NCBI RefSeq assembly: GCF_026153355.1
Contig: NZ_CP110636.1
Location: 2,852,001-2,916,000, forward strand
DNA length: 64,000 nucleotides
Source of the DNA: Streptomyces endophytica
Lineage (GTDB): Bacteria > Actinomycetota > Actinomycetes > Streptomycetales > Streptomycetaceae
Direction: 5' to 3'
This document shows, piece by piece, positions 45,304-56,884 of the stretch. The stretch's first letter is position 1. Each line of letters opens with the position of its first letter. The notes beneath the pieces were generated by a model that saw only the letters and a program-made list of their open reading frames with translations, made no database searches and was not told where the DNA came from. The position numbers were made by a program, and so were the translations under genes.

Positions 45304-46615
45304 TCACCGCCGCAGCTCGGCGCCCGGCAGCGCGGCGGCCAGCGAGTGGGCCGAGCGGTTCCAGCGCGGGTCGTAGGCGATGACCGTACGGGCCAGCCGG
45401 CCGAGCCTGGAGTTGCCCGGGGGGCCGACCGTCGCGAACCCGGTGGCGTGCAGCTCCCGGGCCACCGCCGTGGCCAGCCCGGCCCGGTCGCTGCCGTTGT
45501 CGACCTGCACCTGCACCCGGCCCGGCGGCACGTCCACGACCGCGGCGCGCGGCCGGTGCCGGTCCGGGTGCTCCGCGAGCGGCCGGTCCTCGCGGATCGC
45601 CTCGAAGAGCTTCGGCGCCCGCACCGGGTCCCACCGCACGGTCGAGCCGACCCCGGCACCGGCTGCGCCACGTCGCCCAGCGGGACGGAGGTGAACTCCG
45701 ACGACGACGGGGTGAAGCCGCGCATCGCCTGTCCGAGGTCGACCAGGTCGTTCGCCTCGAACCCCGGATCGGCGCGGACGGACGACAGCATCGTGTCGGC
45801 GACGTCCTTGAAGCGGATCGGGTTCATCAGCACCCCGGAGGAGGTGATCTTGTGGATCAGGGCGGCCAGGAAGCGCTGCTGGCGCTGCATCCGGCCGAGG
45901 TCCGCGGAGCCGTCGATATGGCGCGAGCGCACGTACTGCAGCGCCTGCCCGCCGTTGAGCTGCGCCTTGCCGACCGGCAGGTTCAGCCCGGTGTAGCTGT
46001 CGTGCAGCGGCCGTACGGTGCAGATCTCCACCCCGCCGACCGCGTCCACGGTCCGCATGAAGCTGGTGAAGTCGACCTCCAGATAGTGGTCGATGTGCAC
46101 GCCCGTCATGTGCTCGACGGTCCGCACGGTCAGGTTGGGGCCGCCTTCGGCGTAGGCCGCGTTCAGCTTGATCGGTGTGCGGCGCGGGCCCGGCCGGTGG
46201 CCGCGTCCGTATGGGCGGGCACCTCGGCGTAGGAGTCCCGGGGGAGGCTGACGACGCTGGCGCGGTCCCGGTCGGCCGACAGGTGCACCAGCATCAGGGT
46301 GTCCGTGCAATGGCACGGCTGGCCGCCCAGGTGGTACTTCTCCTTCTCCTCCTGGGTGAGCTTGTCCCGCCCGTCCGTGCCGACGACCAGGAAGTTCAGC
46401 CCGTCGCCGCCCCCGGCCGGTTGCTCATCCCCTGGAACGCGTCCACCCGGCCGATGCCGGTCTCGACGCCGGTGACCATGGCGTGCCCCACCCCGCTCGC
46501 CGACAGCAGCAGCAGGGACGTGGCCGCGCCGATCCGCAGCCCCAGCGCGGGCCCGCGGGCGGCGGTGCGCGCCGGAGCGGTCGGCCCGGCGGGCGGAGCG
46601 GAACGGCGCGGTCAC
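45304..46615 (-). CDS. LCP family glycopolymer ligase 2; four frameshifts
   Basis: Pieces in consecutive frames form one LCP protein: an N-terminal helix (LRIGAATSLLLLSASGVGHAM), NFLVVGTDGRDKLTQEEKEKYH, SVVSLPRDSYAEVPAH, IKLNAAYAEGGPNLTVRTVEHMTGVHIDHYLEVDFTSF, VRSRHIDGSADLGRMQRQQRFL, and a C-terminal LytR_C domain (VQVQVDNGSDRAGLATAVARELHATGF). Breaks near 46555, 46412, 46173 and 45653. Three are repaired by restoring one base; the first needs a net shift I could not resolve. GTG start at 46615 is the best upstream start. Confidence 0.78.
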
Positions 46616-46830
46616 GGGGGACACCTCCGCGGTACGGACGGAACCGGCGAGAACACGGTAGGCCCATATGATCTGGTGCAAAGCACCACACGCCGGGCAT
46701 CCGCCGGCCGGCCACCCGGCTGCGTCCGGGCCGGTCCGCCATTCGCGGTAACGTGAGGCGCGATTCTGCAGTCTCCCGGCGGGCGCTGCCGCCCCGGCGG
46801 CTCCGTCACGGGCCGTACCCCCGAGGAACC

Positions 46831-47862
46831 ATGCCGCAGCAGCAGCCCCGGCCGTCTCCGTGATCATGCCGGTGCTCAATGAGGAACGTCACCTGCGCAA
46901 TTCGGTCCGGCACATCCTGGAGCAGGAGTACGCCGGCGAGATGGAGGTGGTGATCGCCCTGGGCCCCTCCGCGGACCGTACCGACGAGATCGCCGCCGAG
47001 CTGGTGGCCGAGGACCCCCGGGTGCACACCGTGCCCAACCCGACCGGTCGCACCCCCGCCGCCCTGAACGCCGCGATCAAGGCGTCCCGGCACCCGATCG
47101 TGGTCCGGGTGGACGGGCACGGCATGCTCTCCCGCAACTACATCGCCACCGCGGTCCGCCTCCTGGAGGAGACCGGCGCCGCGAACGTCGGCGGGATCAT
47201 GCACGCCGAGGGCGAGAACGCCTGGGAGGACGCGGTGGCCGCCGCGATGACCTCCCGGATCGGCGTCGGCAACGCCGCCTTCCACACGGGCGGCGAGGCG
47301 GGCCCCGCCGAAACCGTCTACCTCGGCGTCTTCCGCCGCGAGGCCCTGGAACAGCAGGGCGGGTACAACGAGGAGTTCATCCGCGCCCAGGACTGGGAGC
47401 TGAACTTCCGCATCCGCGAGGCCGGCGGCCAGATCTGGTTCTCGCCCGAGCTGAAGGTCCAGTACCGCCCCCGGCCGAGCATCAAGGCGCTGGCGAAGCA
47501 GTACAAGGACTACGGCAAGTGGCGCCACGTCGTGGCCCGCTACCACGCCGGCTCGATCAACCTGCGCTACCTCGCCCCGCCGACCGCGGTCTGCGCGATC
47601 GCGGCCGGCCTGGTGGTCGGCGCCGCCGTCACCCCATGGGCCTCGTCGTCCCGGCCGGCTATCTGGCGGCCATCACCGCGGGCTCGCTGCCCGCCGGCAA
47701 GGGGCTCTCCCTGAAGGCCCGCGCCCAGATCCCCGTCGCGCTGGCCACCATGCACATGTGCTGGGCTTCGGCTTCCTGACCAGCCCCCGCGCGCTGGCCA
47801 GGAAGGTCATCGTCAGCCGCCGCCCGGCCGTCGTCGCCCCGGCGGCGACGCCCACGGACTGA
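46831..47862 (+). CDS. Family-2 glycosyltransferase with C-terminal membrane helices; three frameshifts
   Basis: About 344 residues. GT-A fold: VSVIMPVLNEERHLRNSVRHIL, the Asp in VVRVDGHGMLSRNYIATAV (metal/UDP-sugar region), AETVYLGVFRREALEQQGGYNEEFIRAQDWELNFRI (acceptor motif ED-like QDWE), then YRPRPSIKALAKQYKDYGKWR. C-terminal helices AVCAIAAGLVVGAAV and GLVVPAGYLAAITAG follow. Breaks near 46848, 47633 and 47763 are each fixed by one restored base. ATG 46831 has GAGGAACC. Lies among LCP genes, so it probably builds the sugar polymer they attach. Confidence 0.82.
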
Positions 47863-47883
47863 CCCCGGCCGACGACACGACGA

Positions 47884-47933
47884 CGAGCGGCCGCCGCCCC
47901 ACCGGTTCCATCCGGCGGAGCGGCGGCCGCTCG
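47884..47933. terminator. Terminator between glycosyltransferase and LCP gene 3
   Basis: CGAGCGGCCGCCGC (47884-47897) and GCGGCGGCCGCTCG (47920-47933): perfect 14-bp arms, 22-base loop, between convergent genes. Confidence 0.7.
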
Positions 47934-47955
47934 CACGTCGAAGCGCGGGACAGGG

Positions 47956-49644
47956 CTAGAACGTGTAGTCCGGGTTCACCTGCATGCAGCCCTTGGACTC
48001 GCCGTTGAGGGCGTCCGCGCTGGCGGGCGCCTTGTCGGCGGGCTTGTCGTTGCCGGACGTCTTCGGGTAGGCCGTGCCCGCCCGCCAGTCGTTGCCGATC
48101 ACCAGCTGCAGCCCGCTCACCGAACTCGACTCCCGCACCGCGCTCTTGGGCAGCCCGAGGGCCTTGGCGACGGCCAGCGCATCGCCGCGCCGGTCCGCGC
48201 CGTGGTACGTCAGGGTGGTGTCGGCCTGACTGGTGAGCACCGTGGTGGTGGCGGCCGCGGAGTAGCCGAGCCCGGCCAGCTGGTGCTGGATGTCGTTGGC
48301 GCGGCCGGAGGCCGGACCGGTCACCGTGCTGTTGGTGCCGTTCTGCACGACAATCTTCAGCTGTTCTTGGGAGTTGACGCCTTCGGGTCGGGCGCCGGCT
48401 TCTTCTTGGCGTCCTTGCCGTCGAGCGCGGTGTCGTTGCGCAGCATCGCGAACGTCGCGTCCGCGTCGCCGGCTTGGGCAGGACGTAGCGCTCACCGGGG
48501 CCGTACTGCCAGGGCATGGTGATCATCGTGATGCGCTTGGTCGGCACCCGGCTGAGGTCACCGCCCAGGTCGTAGAGCTTCTTGACGGTGTCCAGCCCGT
48601 CGTCGACGGTCAGCGCCTGGGTCGCGGCCTCCGCCAGGTCCCGCAGCTGTCCCGGGTCGGACAGCTTGGTGCCCTTCTTCAGCTGGCGGACCATCGAGTT
48701 CATGTACATGTGCTGGGCCTTGGCCCGGCCGATGTCGGTGTTGTCCTCGAAGCCGTAGCGGGTGCGCAGCCACTGCAGCGCCTGGACGCCCTTGACGTAG
48801 TGGGTGCCCTTGGTGAGCTTCAGGCCGCTGCCGTGGCCCCTGCTGTCGTGCGAGTAGACGTTGCCCGGACGCAGACCGGGACGCCGCCGATGGCGTCCGC
48901 CATGTCCACCACGCCGGAGAAGTCGACCATCATGAAGTGGTCGATGTAGACGCCGGTGAGCTCCTGCCAGGTGGAGAGGGTGCAGCCCGGACCGCCGTGC
49001 TGGAGCGACTCGTTGATCGGCGCGGTGGTCTGCGGAAAGACCTCGTGGGTCTTCGGGTCGGTGCACTTGGGGATCGTCACCCGGGTGTCCCGCGGGATGG
49101 AGACCACCGACATGTTTGCTGCGGTCGGCGGAGACGTGCACCAGCATCTGGACGTCGGCCAGCGGCTTGCGGTCCGCGTCCTGCCGGGCGCCGCCGAGCT
49201 CGATGTTCTTCTTGCTGTTCCGGCCGTCGGAGCCGAGCAGCAGGATGTTCAGCGGGCTCTGCCCGAACGCGTTGGGGTCCGGCTTCTTCAGGCCGTTGCC
49301 GCCCAGGGACCGCGGGGCCTTGCGGAGGTTGGCGTTGAGGTGCTCGTAGTACCAGTAGCCGGCGCCCGCGGTGCCCGCTATCAGGACGGCGAGGGATATC
49401 GCGGTCCAACGGAGGACCTTGCGGCCCTTCTTGCGGCGCGGCCGGCCCCCCTTGCGGGGCCGCCGGCCTCCTCGGGCCCGTCCCCGTCGCCGGGCGGCAC
49501 CTCGCCGCCCTCCGGCGGCGTCCAGCCTGGCGCGTCCGGCGGCAGCCCCTTGTTCTCGTAGAGGCTGTCGTCCCAGCCCAGTTCCTGTGCTTCCGGCTGC
49601 CGTCGCCGGCGTGATCGGTCACCACGCACACTGCTCTGCCGCAT
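47956..49644 (-). CDS. LCP family glycopolymer ligase 3; about five frameshifts
   Basis: About 563 residues when repaired. Polar N-terminus (MRQSSVRGDRSRRRRQPEAQ), membrane helix (WTAISLAVLIAGTAGAGYWYY), LCP domain (NILLLGSDGRNSKKN, MSVVSIPRDTRVTIPKC, GVYIDHFMMVDFSGVVDMADAIGGVPVC, LRTRYGFEDNTDIGRAKAQHMYM) and a LytR_C domain (LKIVVQNGTNSTVTGPASGRANDIQHQLAGLGY). Breaks near 49464, 49116, 48866, 48471 and 48380. Four need one base restored; the one at 49116 has an extra A in an A-run. Ends CMQVNPDYTF. Confidence 0.8.
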
Positions 49645-49713
49645 TGGGCCCTCCCCCGTTGTCAGTCCGGTTGGTGCTTCCCGGCCGCTGTGCGGGCGGC
49701 CGGGTCACGTTCG

Positions 49714-51480
49714 TTACTTCGCGCAGACGTTCTTGTCGTCTGCGTTGACGTTCTGCACCCCGTCCGGGTTTCGGTCGGCGCCGAGATCGGTGTGCCCGGT
49801 GCCTTGAAGTCCTTGCCGAGGATCAGCTTCATCGGCACCCGGTCACCGGCGTCCTGCGCGGACTTCTTCAGCGCGCTCTTGGGCAGGCCCATCCAGTCGG
49901 CCAGTGCGGCGGCCTGGTCGGCCTGGTTGGGGGCGTACTCGAGGCGGGTGGCGGCCAGCTTCTGCGGGGCGTTGCCGGCGTTGGTGGAGAGCCGGGCGCC
50001 CTTGCTGTTCTGCAGCCAGTCCACGGTCTCCTGGGCCGAGCCGATCGGCCCGCCGCCGTTGGTCACATCGACCCGGACCAGCTCCGGCGGGGCCTTCTTG
50101 GCCGATGCGGAGCCCTTCTTGCCCTTGTGCTTCTTCGCCAGCTGGTGGTCGGCCCGGACCATCGCGAACAGCGGGTCCGCCTTCGCCTTGTCCAGGATGA
50201 CGGTGGCCGGGTCGTTGGGTTGTCCAGCACCGGCACCGTGGCGAAGGTGATCTTGTCGAGGTTGACCCGCTTCAGGTCGTTGCCGAAGTCCAGCAGCTTG
50301 CCGGCCGTACCGATGCCGGTGTCGACGGTCAGCGCCTTGGTCGCCGCCTGGCTGACGTCGTAGAGCTTGCCGGGGCTGGAGAACGCGCTCGACTTCAGCT
50401 TGCGGATCAGCGAGCTGAGGAACTGCTGCTGCAACTGGATTCGGCTGAGGTCGCTGCCGGTTCCCACGGCGTGCCGGGTGCGGACGAAGGCCAGCGCCTG
50501 CTCGCCCTTGACGATGTGCCGGCCGGCCTTCAGGTGCAGGTGCGACTTGGGGTCGTCGATGTCCTTGCCGGCGCAGACCTCGACACCGTCCACCGCTTCG
50601 GACAGCTCCTTGACCGCGTTGAAGTTCGCCATCATGAAGTGGTCGACCTTCAGGCCGGTGAGCTTCTGGACGGTGCGCCAGGTGCAGCCGGGGTCCCGGC
50701 CCTCCTGGCCCAGGCTGGTGTTGAAGCGCACCTGGTGCTCGCCGCGGATGACCTTCTTCGAGCCGTCCTTCTGCGCCGTCGGGCAGTCCGGGATGTCGGT
50801 GATCAGGTCGCGCGGGATGCTCAGCGCGGTGGCGTTGGACCGGTCCTTGGAGATGTGCATCAGGATCGTGGTGTCCGCGTGCCCCACGCTCCCGGCGTCG
50901 CCGTAACCGGAGTTGCCCTTGCCGGACCGGGAGTCCGTGCCGATGATCAGCAGGTTCACCGGCCGTCGGACACCGCATCGTTCTCCACGCCGACGTCGAC
51001 CTTGGAGATGTTCCCGTCCAGCTGCTGGTACAGGTAGTACGCGCCGCCGCAGCCGGCGACAAGGACGAAGCCGACCACGCCGGCCGTCCAGTACAGCGCC
51101 TTCTTCTTCCCGGACGCCTTCGGCTTGCGCTTGCGGCGGCTCGCCGGACCCGCCACCGAGGGCGAGCCGGTCGCGGTACGCCCGGCCGCCCGCCGCGCCG
51201 CCGCCCGGCCACCGGCCGGACGCCCGTCAGCACCGTCCTCGCCCCGCTCACCGCGGCGCCCGCGCTGCGTCGGCAGCGGGCGGGTGTCGGTGTCGTCCCC
51301 GGCACCCGGCCGCCGCGCGGCGCGTCTGGACCCGGGGGCCTTGGGGTTGGAGGGCCGAGCGGGGGCTTGACCGGCCGGGTCAAGCCGCAGCTCGTAATTG
51401 CCGGTGTTCGGATCGAACACCCACTGATCGGCGGGATCCACGTTGTCGTCGCCCGCCTGCCCACGGCCTTGCGCGTCCAC
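49714..51480 (-). CDS. LCP family glycopolymer ligase 4; three frameshifts
   Basis: About 589 residues. A polar N-terminal tail of about 125 residues (MDAQGRGQAGDDNVDPADQW..), membrane helix (ALYWTAGVVGFVLVAGCGGAYYLY), LCP domain (VNLLIIGTDSRSGKG, TTILMHISKDRS, LSIPRDLITDIPDC, KVDHFMMANFNAVKELSEAVDGVEVC, FVRTRHAVGTGSDLSRIQLQQQFL) and LytR_C domain (VRVDVTNGGGPIGSAQETVDWLQ). Breaks near 50962, 50219 and 49768 are each fixed by one base; the last restores the C-terminus NPDGVQNVNADDKNVCAK or TPDG.. and a TAA stop at 49714. GTG start at 51480. Confidence 0.83.
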
Positions 51481-51732
51481 GGTGCCTTGAGTCCTCCGTC
51501 GGTGCCACGCGGCGCCATCCCCTCAAGGCGCTCGGGTAGGTCGATCGTGCAGTGCATGGTCAAAGGTGCATGGTCAAAGGTGCATGGTCATCGGTCCGGC
51601 AATGTGCGGACCGGATCGCTCACACTATCCGCCCAGTTCAGCGCCACGCGACGCGCGTGACAAATTCCACTTCCCTACAACTGGGCAATCCGCCCAATCC
51701 ATTCGAGTCGCCGGGCGTACTTTGCGGCATCT

Positions 51733-52967
51733 TTATTCGCAGATCCCGCGCTCCGCCGTCGTACCGGGAAAGGTAGGCCCTGAACCCGCCGAAGGCGAGG
51801 GTTCGGGGCCCGGCTTGTCGTCCGGCGACCCACCGCCCGGCGCCCCGCCCCCGGACCGCACCGGCCGCTCCGCACCGCCCGGCGCCGGCCGCACGGTCAC
51901 CCGAAGATCCCTGCCCAGCCGCCCGAAGAGCTGGTCGGCATCCGGTTCCACCAGCTCGTCGCGGTTGGGATCGAGGCGGTACTCCCGGCGCGGCACGGTC
52001 AGGAACTGCACCCGCCCGGTCGGAATGCCGCGAGTGCTGCGCACCAATTCGTACAGCCCGCGCAGCGAAGCCAGACCGCCGTCCGTGGTCAGCGAACTCG
52101 TCGCGGCATCCAGAACCGGATACAGCCGGGTCGGATTCAGCAGGACACCATTGCTCTGCACTTTCTTCACGAGAGCACCAAGAAATCGTTGTTGGCGCTC
52201 CATGCGCTCGGTGTCACTGCCGTCACCCAGGCTCTTGCGGGCCCGTACGTATCCGAGCGCGGCCTCGCCCTGCAGCGTCTGCCGGCCCGCGGGCAGATCG
52301 AGGTGCGCCTCGACGTCCCGGACCGGCCGGGGAAGGCAGACCTCGACCCCGCCCACCGCGTCCACCATCCGCTTGAAGCCCACGAAATCGATGATCATGT
52401 AGTGGTCGATCCGGATCCGGGTCAGCTTCTCCACCGTCCGGATCGTGCAGGCCGCCCCGCCGTACGCGAACGCCGAGTTGAACTGGGTCGTCTGCGGACC
52501 GGTCTCCCGCCCGTCGGCCCCCTTGCAGTGCGGCACCTCCACCACCAGGTCCCGCGGGATGCTCACCGCGGTGGCGCTCCTGCGGTCCGCCGCCAGATGC
52601 AGCAGCATCGTGGTGTCCGACCGCTGGCCGCTGCTCCGGCCGTACGCGCTGTTGCCGCCAGTGCGGCTGTCGGACCCGATCAGCAGCAGGTTCTGCGCGT
52701 TCGGCGGGCCCGCCGGCGGCCGCTCCGACTCCCACTTGCGCAGCTCGGCCTCGACGTCGTTGTCGGTGTGGATGTTGCCGTTGAGCTTGGCGTACAGCGC
52801 CCCGCCGGCACCCGCCCCGGCCAGCAGCACCCCGACCGCCCCGAACACCAGCCGGCGCCGCCAGCGCCCGTCCGGCGGGGTGCGCCGCGGCCCCGGCCCC
52901 CTGCCCGGGCGCTCGGCCCAGCCGGTGAACCTGGGGGCTCGGGGGTCTCGGTCACCTGTGCGTCCAT
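51733..52967 (-). CDS. LCP family glycopolymer ligase 5; one frameshift near 52932
   Basis: About 411 residues. MDAQVTETPEP, then after one restored base RFTGWAERPGRGPGPRRT, membrane helix (LVFGAVGVLLAGAGAGGALYA), and the LCP domain: NLLLIGSDSRTGGNSA, TTMLLHLAADRRS, VSIPRDLVVEVPHC, IDHYMIIDFVGFKRMVDAVGGVEVCLP, VRARKSLGDGSDTERMERQQRFL. The C-terminus is Pro/Gly/Ser-rich rather than a LytR_C domain and ends GTTAERGICE. Start ATG 52967. 252 bp upstream of LCP gene 4 on the same strand. Confidence 0.87.
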
Positions 52968-53141
52968 CCTCACGGAGTCGGCGTAGCGCCCGTGCGGGCC
53001 CCGCGTCACGACGGACGGACGGAACCCGCGCCGGGTCGTACGTATCTCACGAGCATGAACGGAAACCGGCGCCCGGGCCTGCGCTGGGCCCCCACGGTCC
53101 GCCGGACGGGGAGCGCCTCCGGGGAACCCCCGCGACAGGCG

Positions 53142-53905
53142 CTATCCGGCCGCCCGCGGCGCCCGGAACGTGATCTTCTCGCTGGTCTCCCGGGCCGCCT
53201 CGGCCGCCGCGTCGAGCGCGCCGAGGTGCCGGCAGAGCACCACCGAGCCACCGACCGCCAGCGGCCCGTACAGCCCGTACGACAGGCCCTCCCAGGTGTC
53301 GTACGGCAGCCCCGACAGCACCCGGGGCGCCGCGGGCAGCCCGGCCGCGGCCGCATCGGCCCGCGCCCGGTCCACGACCTGCGCGCCGGTCAGCTCCTCC
53401 CCGGCCACCACCAGCGCCGCCGCAGCCGCCTCCACCGGCACGAACGGCACGAACCGGTCGCCCTGCCCCGGCACCTCCACGGCGTAGTCGGCGAACCCCT
53501 CCGGCGGCTGCGGGAAACGCCCGCCCAGCGGACGCAGCGCCAGCGCCACCCGCTCCCCGGAACAGGCCCGCGCCTCCGCCAGCCGGTCCGGACCGGCCAC
53601 CACCAGATCCGCGGCCGCCGGATCTCCGCCGACCTCCGCCACCACGCCCACCGACGCACAGGCCAGCAACCAGACGGCGGTCTGCCAGTGGGCCGGCAGC
53701 AGCAGCGCGAGCCGGTCACCGGGCTCGGCGGCCAGATCGCCCTGCAGGTAGTTGGCGGTCTTGGCCACCCAATTGGCGAAGGTCGCGACGGACAGTTCCA
53801 CGCGCTCGCCGGTGGCGTCGTCGTAGAAGGTCACCAGCGGGCGGGCCGGGTCCGCGGCGAGCGCGGAACCCAGCAGGTCGGCGGGGTGCGATCGATGGCG
53901 TTCAT
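53142..53905 (-). CDS. TIGR03089-family protein (AMP-binding-like); one frameshift near 53893
   Basis: About 254 residues. Opens MNAIDRTPADLLGSALAADPARPLVTFYDD after one restored base, then VELSVATFANWVAKTANYLQGDLAAEPGDRLALLLPAHWQTAVWLLA, which resembles the N-terminal part of acyl-adenylate synthetases. The ATP-binding loop and C-terminal domain are missing, so adenylation is doubtful. Start ATG 53905 has TACCCT 7 bp upstream and no Shine-Dalgarno, a leaderless layout. Confidence 0.82.
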
Positions 53906-53912
53906 CGCGGCA

Positions 53913-53918
53913 AGGGTA
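53913..53918 (-). promoter_or_regulatory. -10 box of a probable leaderless promoter (TIGR03089 gene)
   Basis: On the minus strand TACCCT (53918-53913) lies 7 bp before ATG 53905. Confidence 0.45.
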
Positions 53919-54025
53919 CGCGCGGCGGCCGCTGACGGTGGGTCGGGCCCGGCCGGCCCGGGCCACCGGATCGGCCGATGCCCCGTCAGGTCACCGTTGG
54001 CGCGTTGCCGCCGCCCGTGTTCACG

Positions 54026-55375
54026 ATGCTGTCCATGCGCCCCTTCCTCGCGAGCTGCCTCGGCGCGGCGTGCACCGCCGCCCTCGCCCTGCCCTTCGCG
54101 CCGGACGCCGGTGCCGCCGGCCGGCCACCCGGCCCTGCCGCGGCGCGCACCGCCGACCTCCCGGGCAGCACCCAGTCCCTGCCGGTCACGGCCCTCGGCA
54201 CCGGCGCGCCCCGCCCCACCGACCGCGACACCCCACCGCCCCGGTGCCCCGCACCCTCGGCCTGCCGGCCCGCAGCGTACGGCCGTTCTCCCTGCTCGGC
54301 GTCGTCTGGGAGGACGCCGGCGCCGCACTCCACGGCCGGGTCCAGGTCCGCACCCGCGCCACCCGCACCGGCGCCTGGTCCGGCTGGCAGGACGTCCAGA
54401 CCCACAACGACGACGCCCCCGACCTCGACGCCGCCGAACGCCACGGCAGCGACGTCCGCGGCAGCACCGCGCCCCTGTGGGTCGGCGACTCCGACGCCGT
54501 GCAACTGCGCATCACCCCGCAGACCCGCAACCGCGCACCGGTCGCCGTCCCGCGCGGACTGCGCCTCGAACTCGTCGACCCCGGCAGCGCCCCGCCCGCC
54601 CGGCGCAGCGTCCAGGGCCCGCCGGCCCCCCTCGGCCCCGACGCCACCGCGGCCTCCGTCGCCAACGCCGCCCTCGCCCCGCTCGGCGCCACCGAGATCC
54701 CGGCCCTCGACCGCGCCGCCTCCCAGGCCGACATCGCCGCGGCCGGCGGCGGCCGGCCCGCCGGCCCGACCTACGTCGGACCGCGCCCCCGCATCGTCAC
54801 CCGGGCCGGCTGGGGCGCCAACGAGAAGCTGCGCGAGAAGTCGTTCCTCTACACCCACGCGGTGCGCGCCGCCTTCGTCCACCACAGCGGCTCCGGCAAC
54901 AACTACACCTGCGCCCAGGCCCCCAAGCTGATCCGCGCCATGTACCGCTTCCACGTCAAGAGCAACCACTGGCGGGACATCGGCTACAACTTCCTCATCG
55001 ACAAGTGTGGAACGGTCTACGAGGCCGCGCCGGCGGCGTCGCCAAGCCCGTCATGGGCGCCCACACCCTCGGCTTCAACAACGACTCCACCGGCATCGCC
55101 GTCCTCGGCACCTTCACCGACACCGAACCGCCCAAGGCCGCCCTCGCCGCGGTCGCCCACCTGACGGCCTGGAAGCTCGGCCTGTCCAACGCCGATCCGC
55201 GCGCCACCGCACAGATGGTCTCCAGCGGCGGCAACCGCTATCCCAAGGGAACCAAGGTCGGCCTGCACGTCATCTCCGGCCACGCGACGGCTTCACCACC
55301 GACTGCCCCGGCAACCACCTCTACAACAAACTCGCCGCCACCCGGCTCGCCGCCGCGCAACTCCAGGGGCGCTGA
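54026..55375 (+). CDS. Secreted N-acetylmuramoyl-L-alanine amidase with PGRP domain; three frameshifts
   Basis: About 450 residues. A signal peptide (MRPFLASCLGAACTAALALPFAPDAGA), then a beta-rich region (SLLGVVWEDAGAALHGRVQVRTR..GTWSGW-like) and a PGRP/amidase-2 domain: PRIVTRAGWGANEKLRE, AFVHHSGSGNNYTCAQAP (zinc His), DIGYNFLIDKCGTVYEGRAGGV, VMGAHTLGFNNDSTGIAVLGTF (His), and VISGHRDGFTTDCPGNHLYNKL (His/Cys) after repair. It would cleave the amide between MurNAc and the stem peptide. Breaks near 54235, 55025 and 55280 each need one base. The start is ATG 54026 or 54035. Confidence 0.87.
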
Positions 55376-55629
55376 ACGGGATACCGGCAGGGGGCACTCC
55401 CGGGGACGGGAGACGGCCGCCGGCCGGAGGACGAGGAGGAAGGGGCCTTCCGGGTCGTCCCGGGCACCACTGAACCGTTCCTGCGGCAGACACGTCTTAG
55501 CGACCACGACTTGGGATGACGGCGTCCGCCCGCGGCCGGAACCCGCCCCTCCGCCGGGGCCGGCCGGGGGCCCGTCTGCCTACACTGGTCCGCCGACCGG
55601 CCGACCCCAGCAGGAAGCAGAGACGACAG

Positions 55630-56711
55630 GTGACAGAAGCGATCCTCCTGGTCGGCGGCAAGGGCACCCGGCTGCGGCCGCTGACGGTGCACACGCCCAA
55701 GCCCATGGTCCCGGCGGCCGGCGTGCCGTTCCTGACCCACCAGCTGGCCCGCGCCCGGGCCGCCGGCGTCGAGCACATCGTCCTGGCCACCTCCTACCTC
55801 GCCGAGGTCTTCGAGCCGTACTTCGGCGACGGCTCGGCGCTCGGGCTGCACCTGGAGTACGTCACCGAGCGGGAACCGCTGGGCACCGGCGGCGCCATCC
55901 GCAACGTCGCCGAACGGCTGCACTCCGCACCCGGCGACCCGGTCCTGATCTTCAACGGCGACATCCTCACCGGCCTGGACATCAAGGCCCTGGTCGACAC
56001 CCACCGCACCTCCGGCGCCGACGTCTCCCTGCACCTCACCCGCGTCGAGGACCCGCGCGCCTTCGGTCTCGTCCCCACCGACGGCACCGGGCGGGTCACC
56101 GCCTTCCTGGAGAAGCCGCAGACGCCCGAGGAGATCGTCACCGACCAGATCAACGCCGGCGCCTACGTCTTCAACCGGTCGGTCATCGACACCATCCCGG
56201 CCGGCCGCCCGGTCTCCGTCGAACGCGAGACCTTCCCCGGGCTGCTCGCCGACGGCGCGCACCTCCAGGGCATGGTCGACTCCACGTACTGGCTGGACCT
56301 CGGCACCCCGCAGGCCTTCGTCCGCGGCTCCGCCGACCTGGTCCTGGGCCGCGCCCCGTCCCCGGCGGTGCCCGGCCGCCGCGGCGACCGCCTCGTCCTG
56401 GAGACGGCCGAGGTCGCCCCGGACGCCAAGCTCACCGGCGGTACGGTCGTCGGCCCGCGCACCGTCATCGGCGCCGGCGCCGAGCTCGACGGCAGCGCCG
56501 TCCTGGAGGGTGCGGTCGTCGAACCCGGCGCCGTGATCCGCGACTCCCTGATCGGCGCGGGTGCCCGCATCGGCGCCCGTACGGTGCTCGACGGCGCGGT
56601 CATCGGCGACGGCGCCCGCATCGGCGCCGACAACGAACTCCGCGACGGCATCCGCATCTGGTGCGACGCGGAGATCCCGGCCGGTCGGTGCGCTTCTCGT
56701 CGGACCAGTAG
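55630..56711 (+). CDS. Mannose-1-phosphate guanylyltransferase-type nucleotidyltransferase; one frameshift near 56683
   Basis: About 360 residues. N-terminal Rossmann-like domain with the signature LLVGGKGTRLRPLTVHTPKPMVPAAGVPFL (G-loop and Lys), EYVTEREPLGTGGAIRNV, FNGDILTG (metal Asp) and INAGAYVFNRSVID. A left-handed beta-helix hexapeptide tail follows (GGTVVGPRTVIGAGAELDGSAVLEGAVV). Restoring one base gives AGSVRFSSDQ and a stop at 56711. It makes GDP-mannose (or another NDP-sugar) for cell-envelope glycans. GTG start at 55630; an upstream TACACT at 55582 may be its -10. Confidence 0.88.
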
Positions 56712-56766
56712 CGGGGCCGGCCCGGTGGCCGGAATGCCGGGAATACCGCCCCCACCCGGCCTGTTG

Positions 56767-56786
56767 AGGCCCCGCAGGGGGCCTTC
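56767..56786 (+). terminator. Terminator after the nucleotidyltransferase gene
   Basis: AGGCCCC (56767-56773) and GGGGCCT (56778-56784) around a GCAG loop, followed by T. Confidence 0.6.
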
Positions 56787-56872
56787 GCGTCCCCTACGGG
56801 ATCCGTTCGCCCCACACCTAAGGGCCCGCGCCCCCGGCGTCCCGCTCCCCGCCCGCTGTCACCCCCATCGCC

Positions 56873-56878
56873 TACTCT
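56873..56878 (+). promoter_or_regulatory. -10 box of a probable leaderless promoter (DNA glycosylase)
   Basis: TACTCT lies 6 bp before ATG 56885, no Shine-Dalgarno. Confidence 0.5.
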
Positions 56879-56884
56879 GGCCGC

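Noticed and set aside
45304..51480. Calling the broken LCP genes pseudogenes
   Set aside because: Breaks are single bases in G/C runs, motifs are intact on both sides, and unrelated essential-type genes nearby show the same damage.
52992..56711. A 1239-residue plus-strand frame through the amidase and nucleotidyltransferase genes
   Set aside because: Only its last few residues (RFSSDQ) are real, picked up after the frameshift; the rest is out of frame with recognised motifs.
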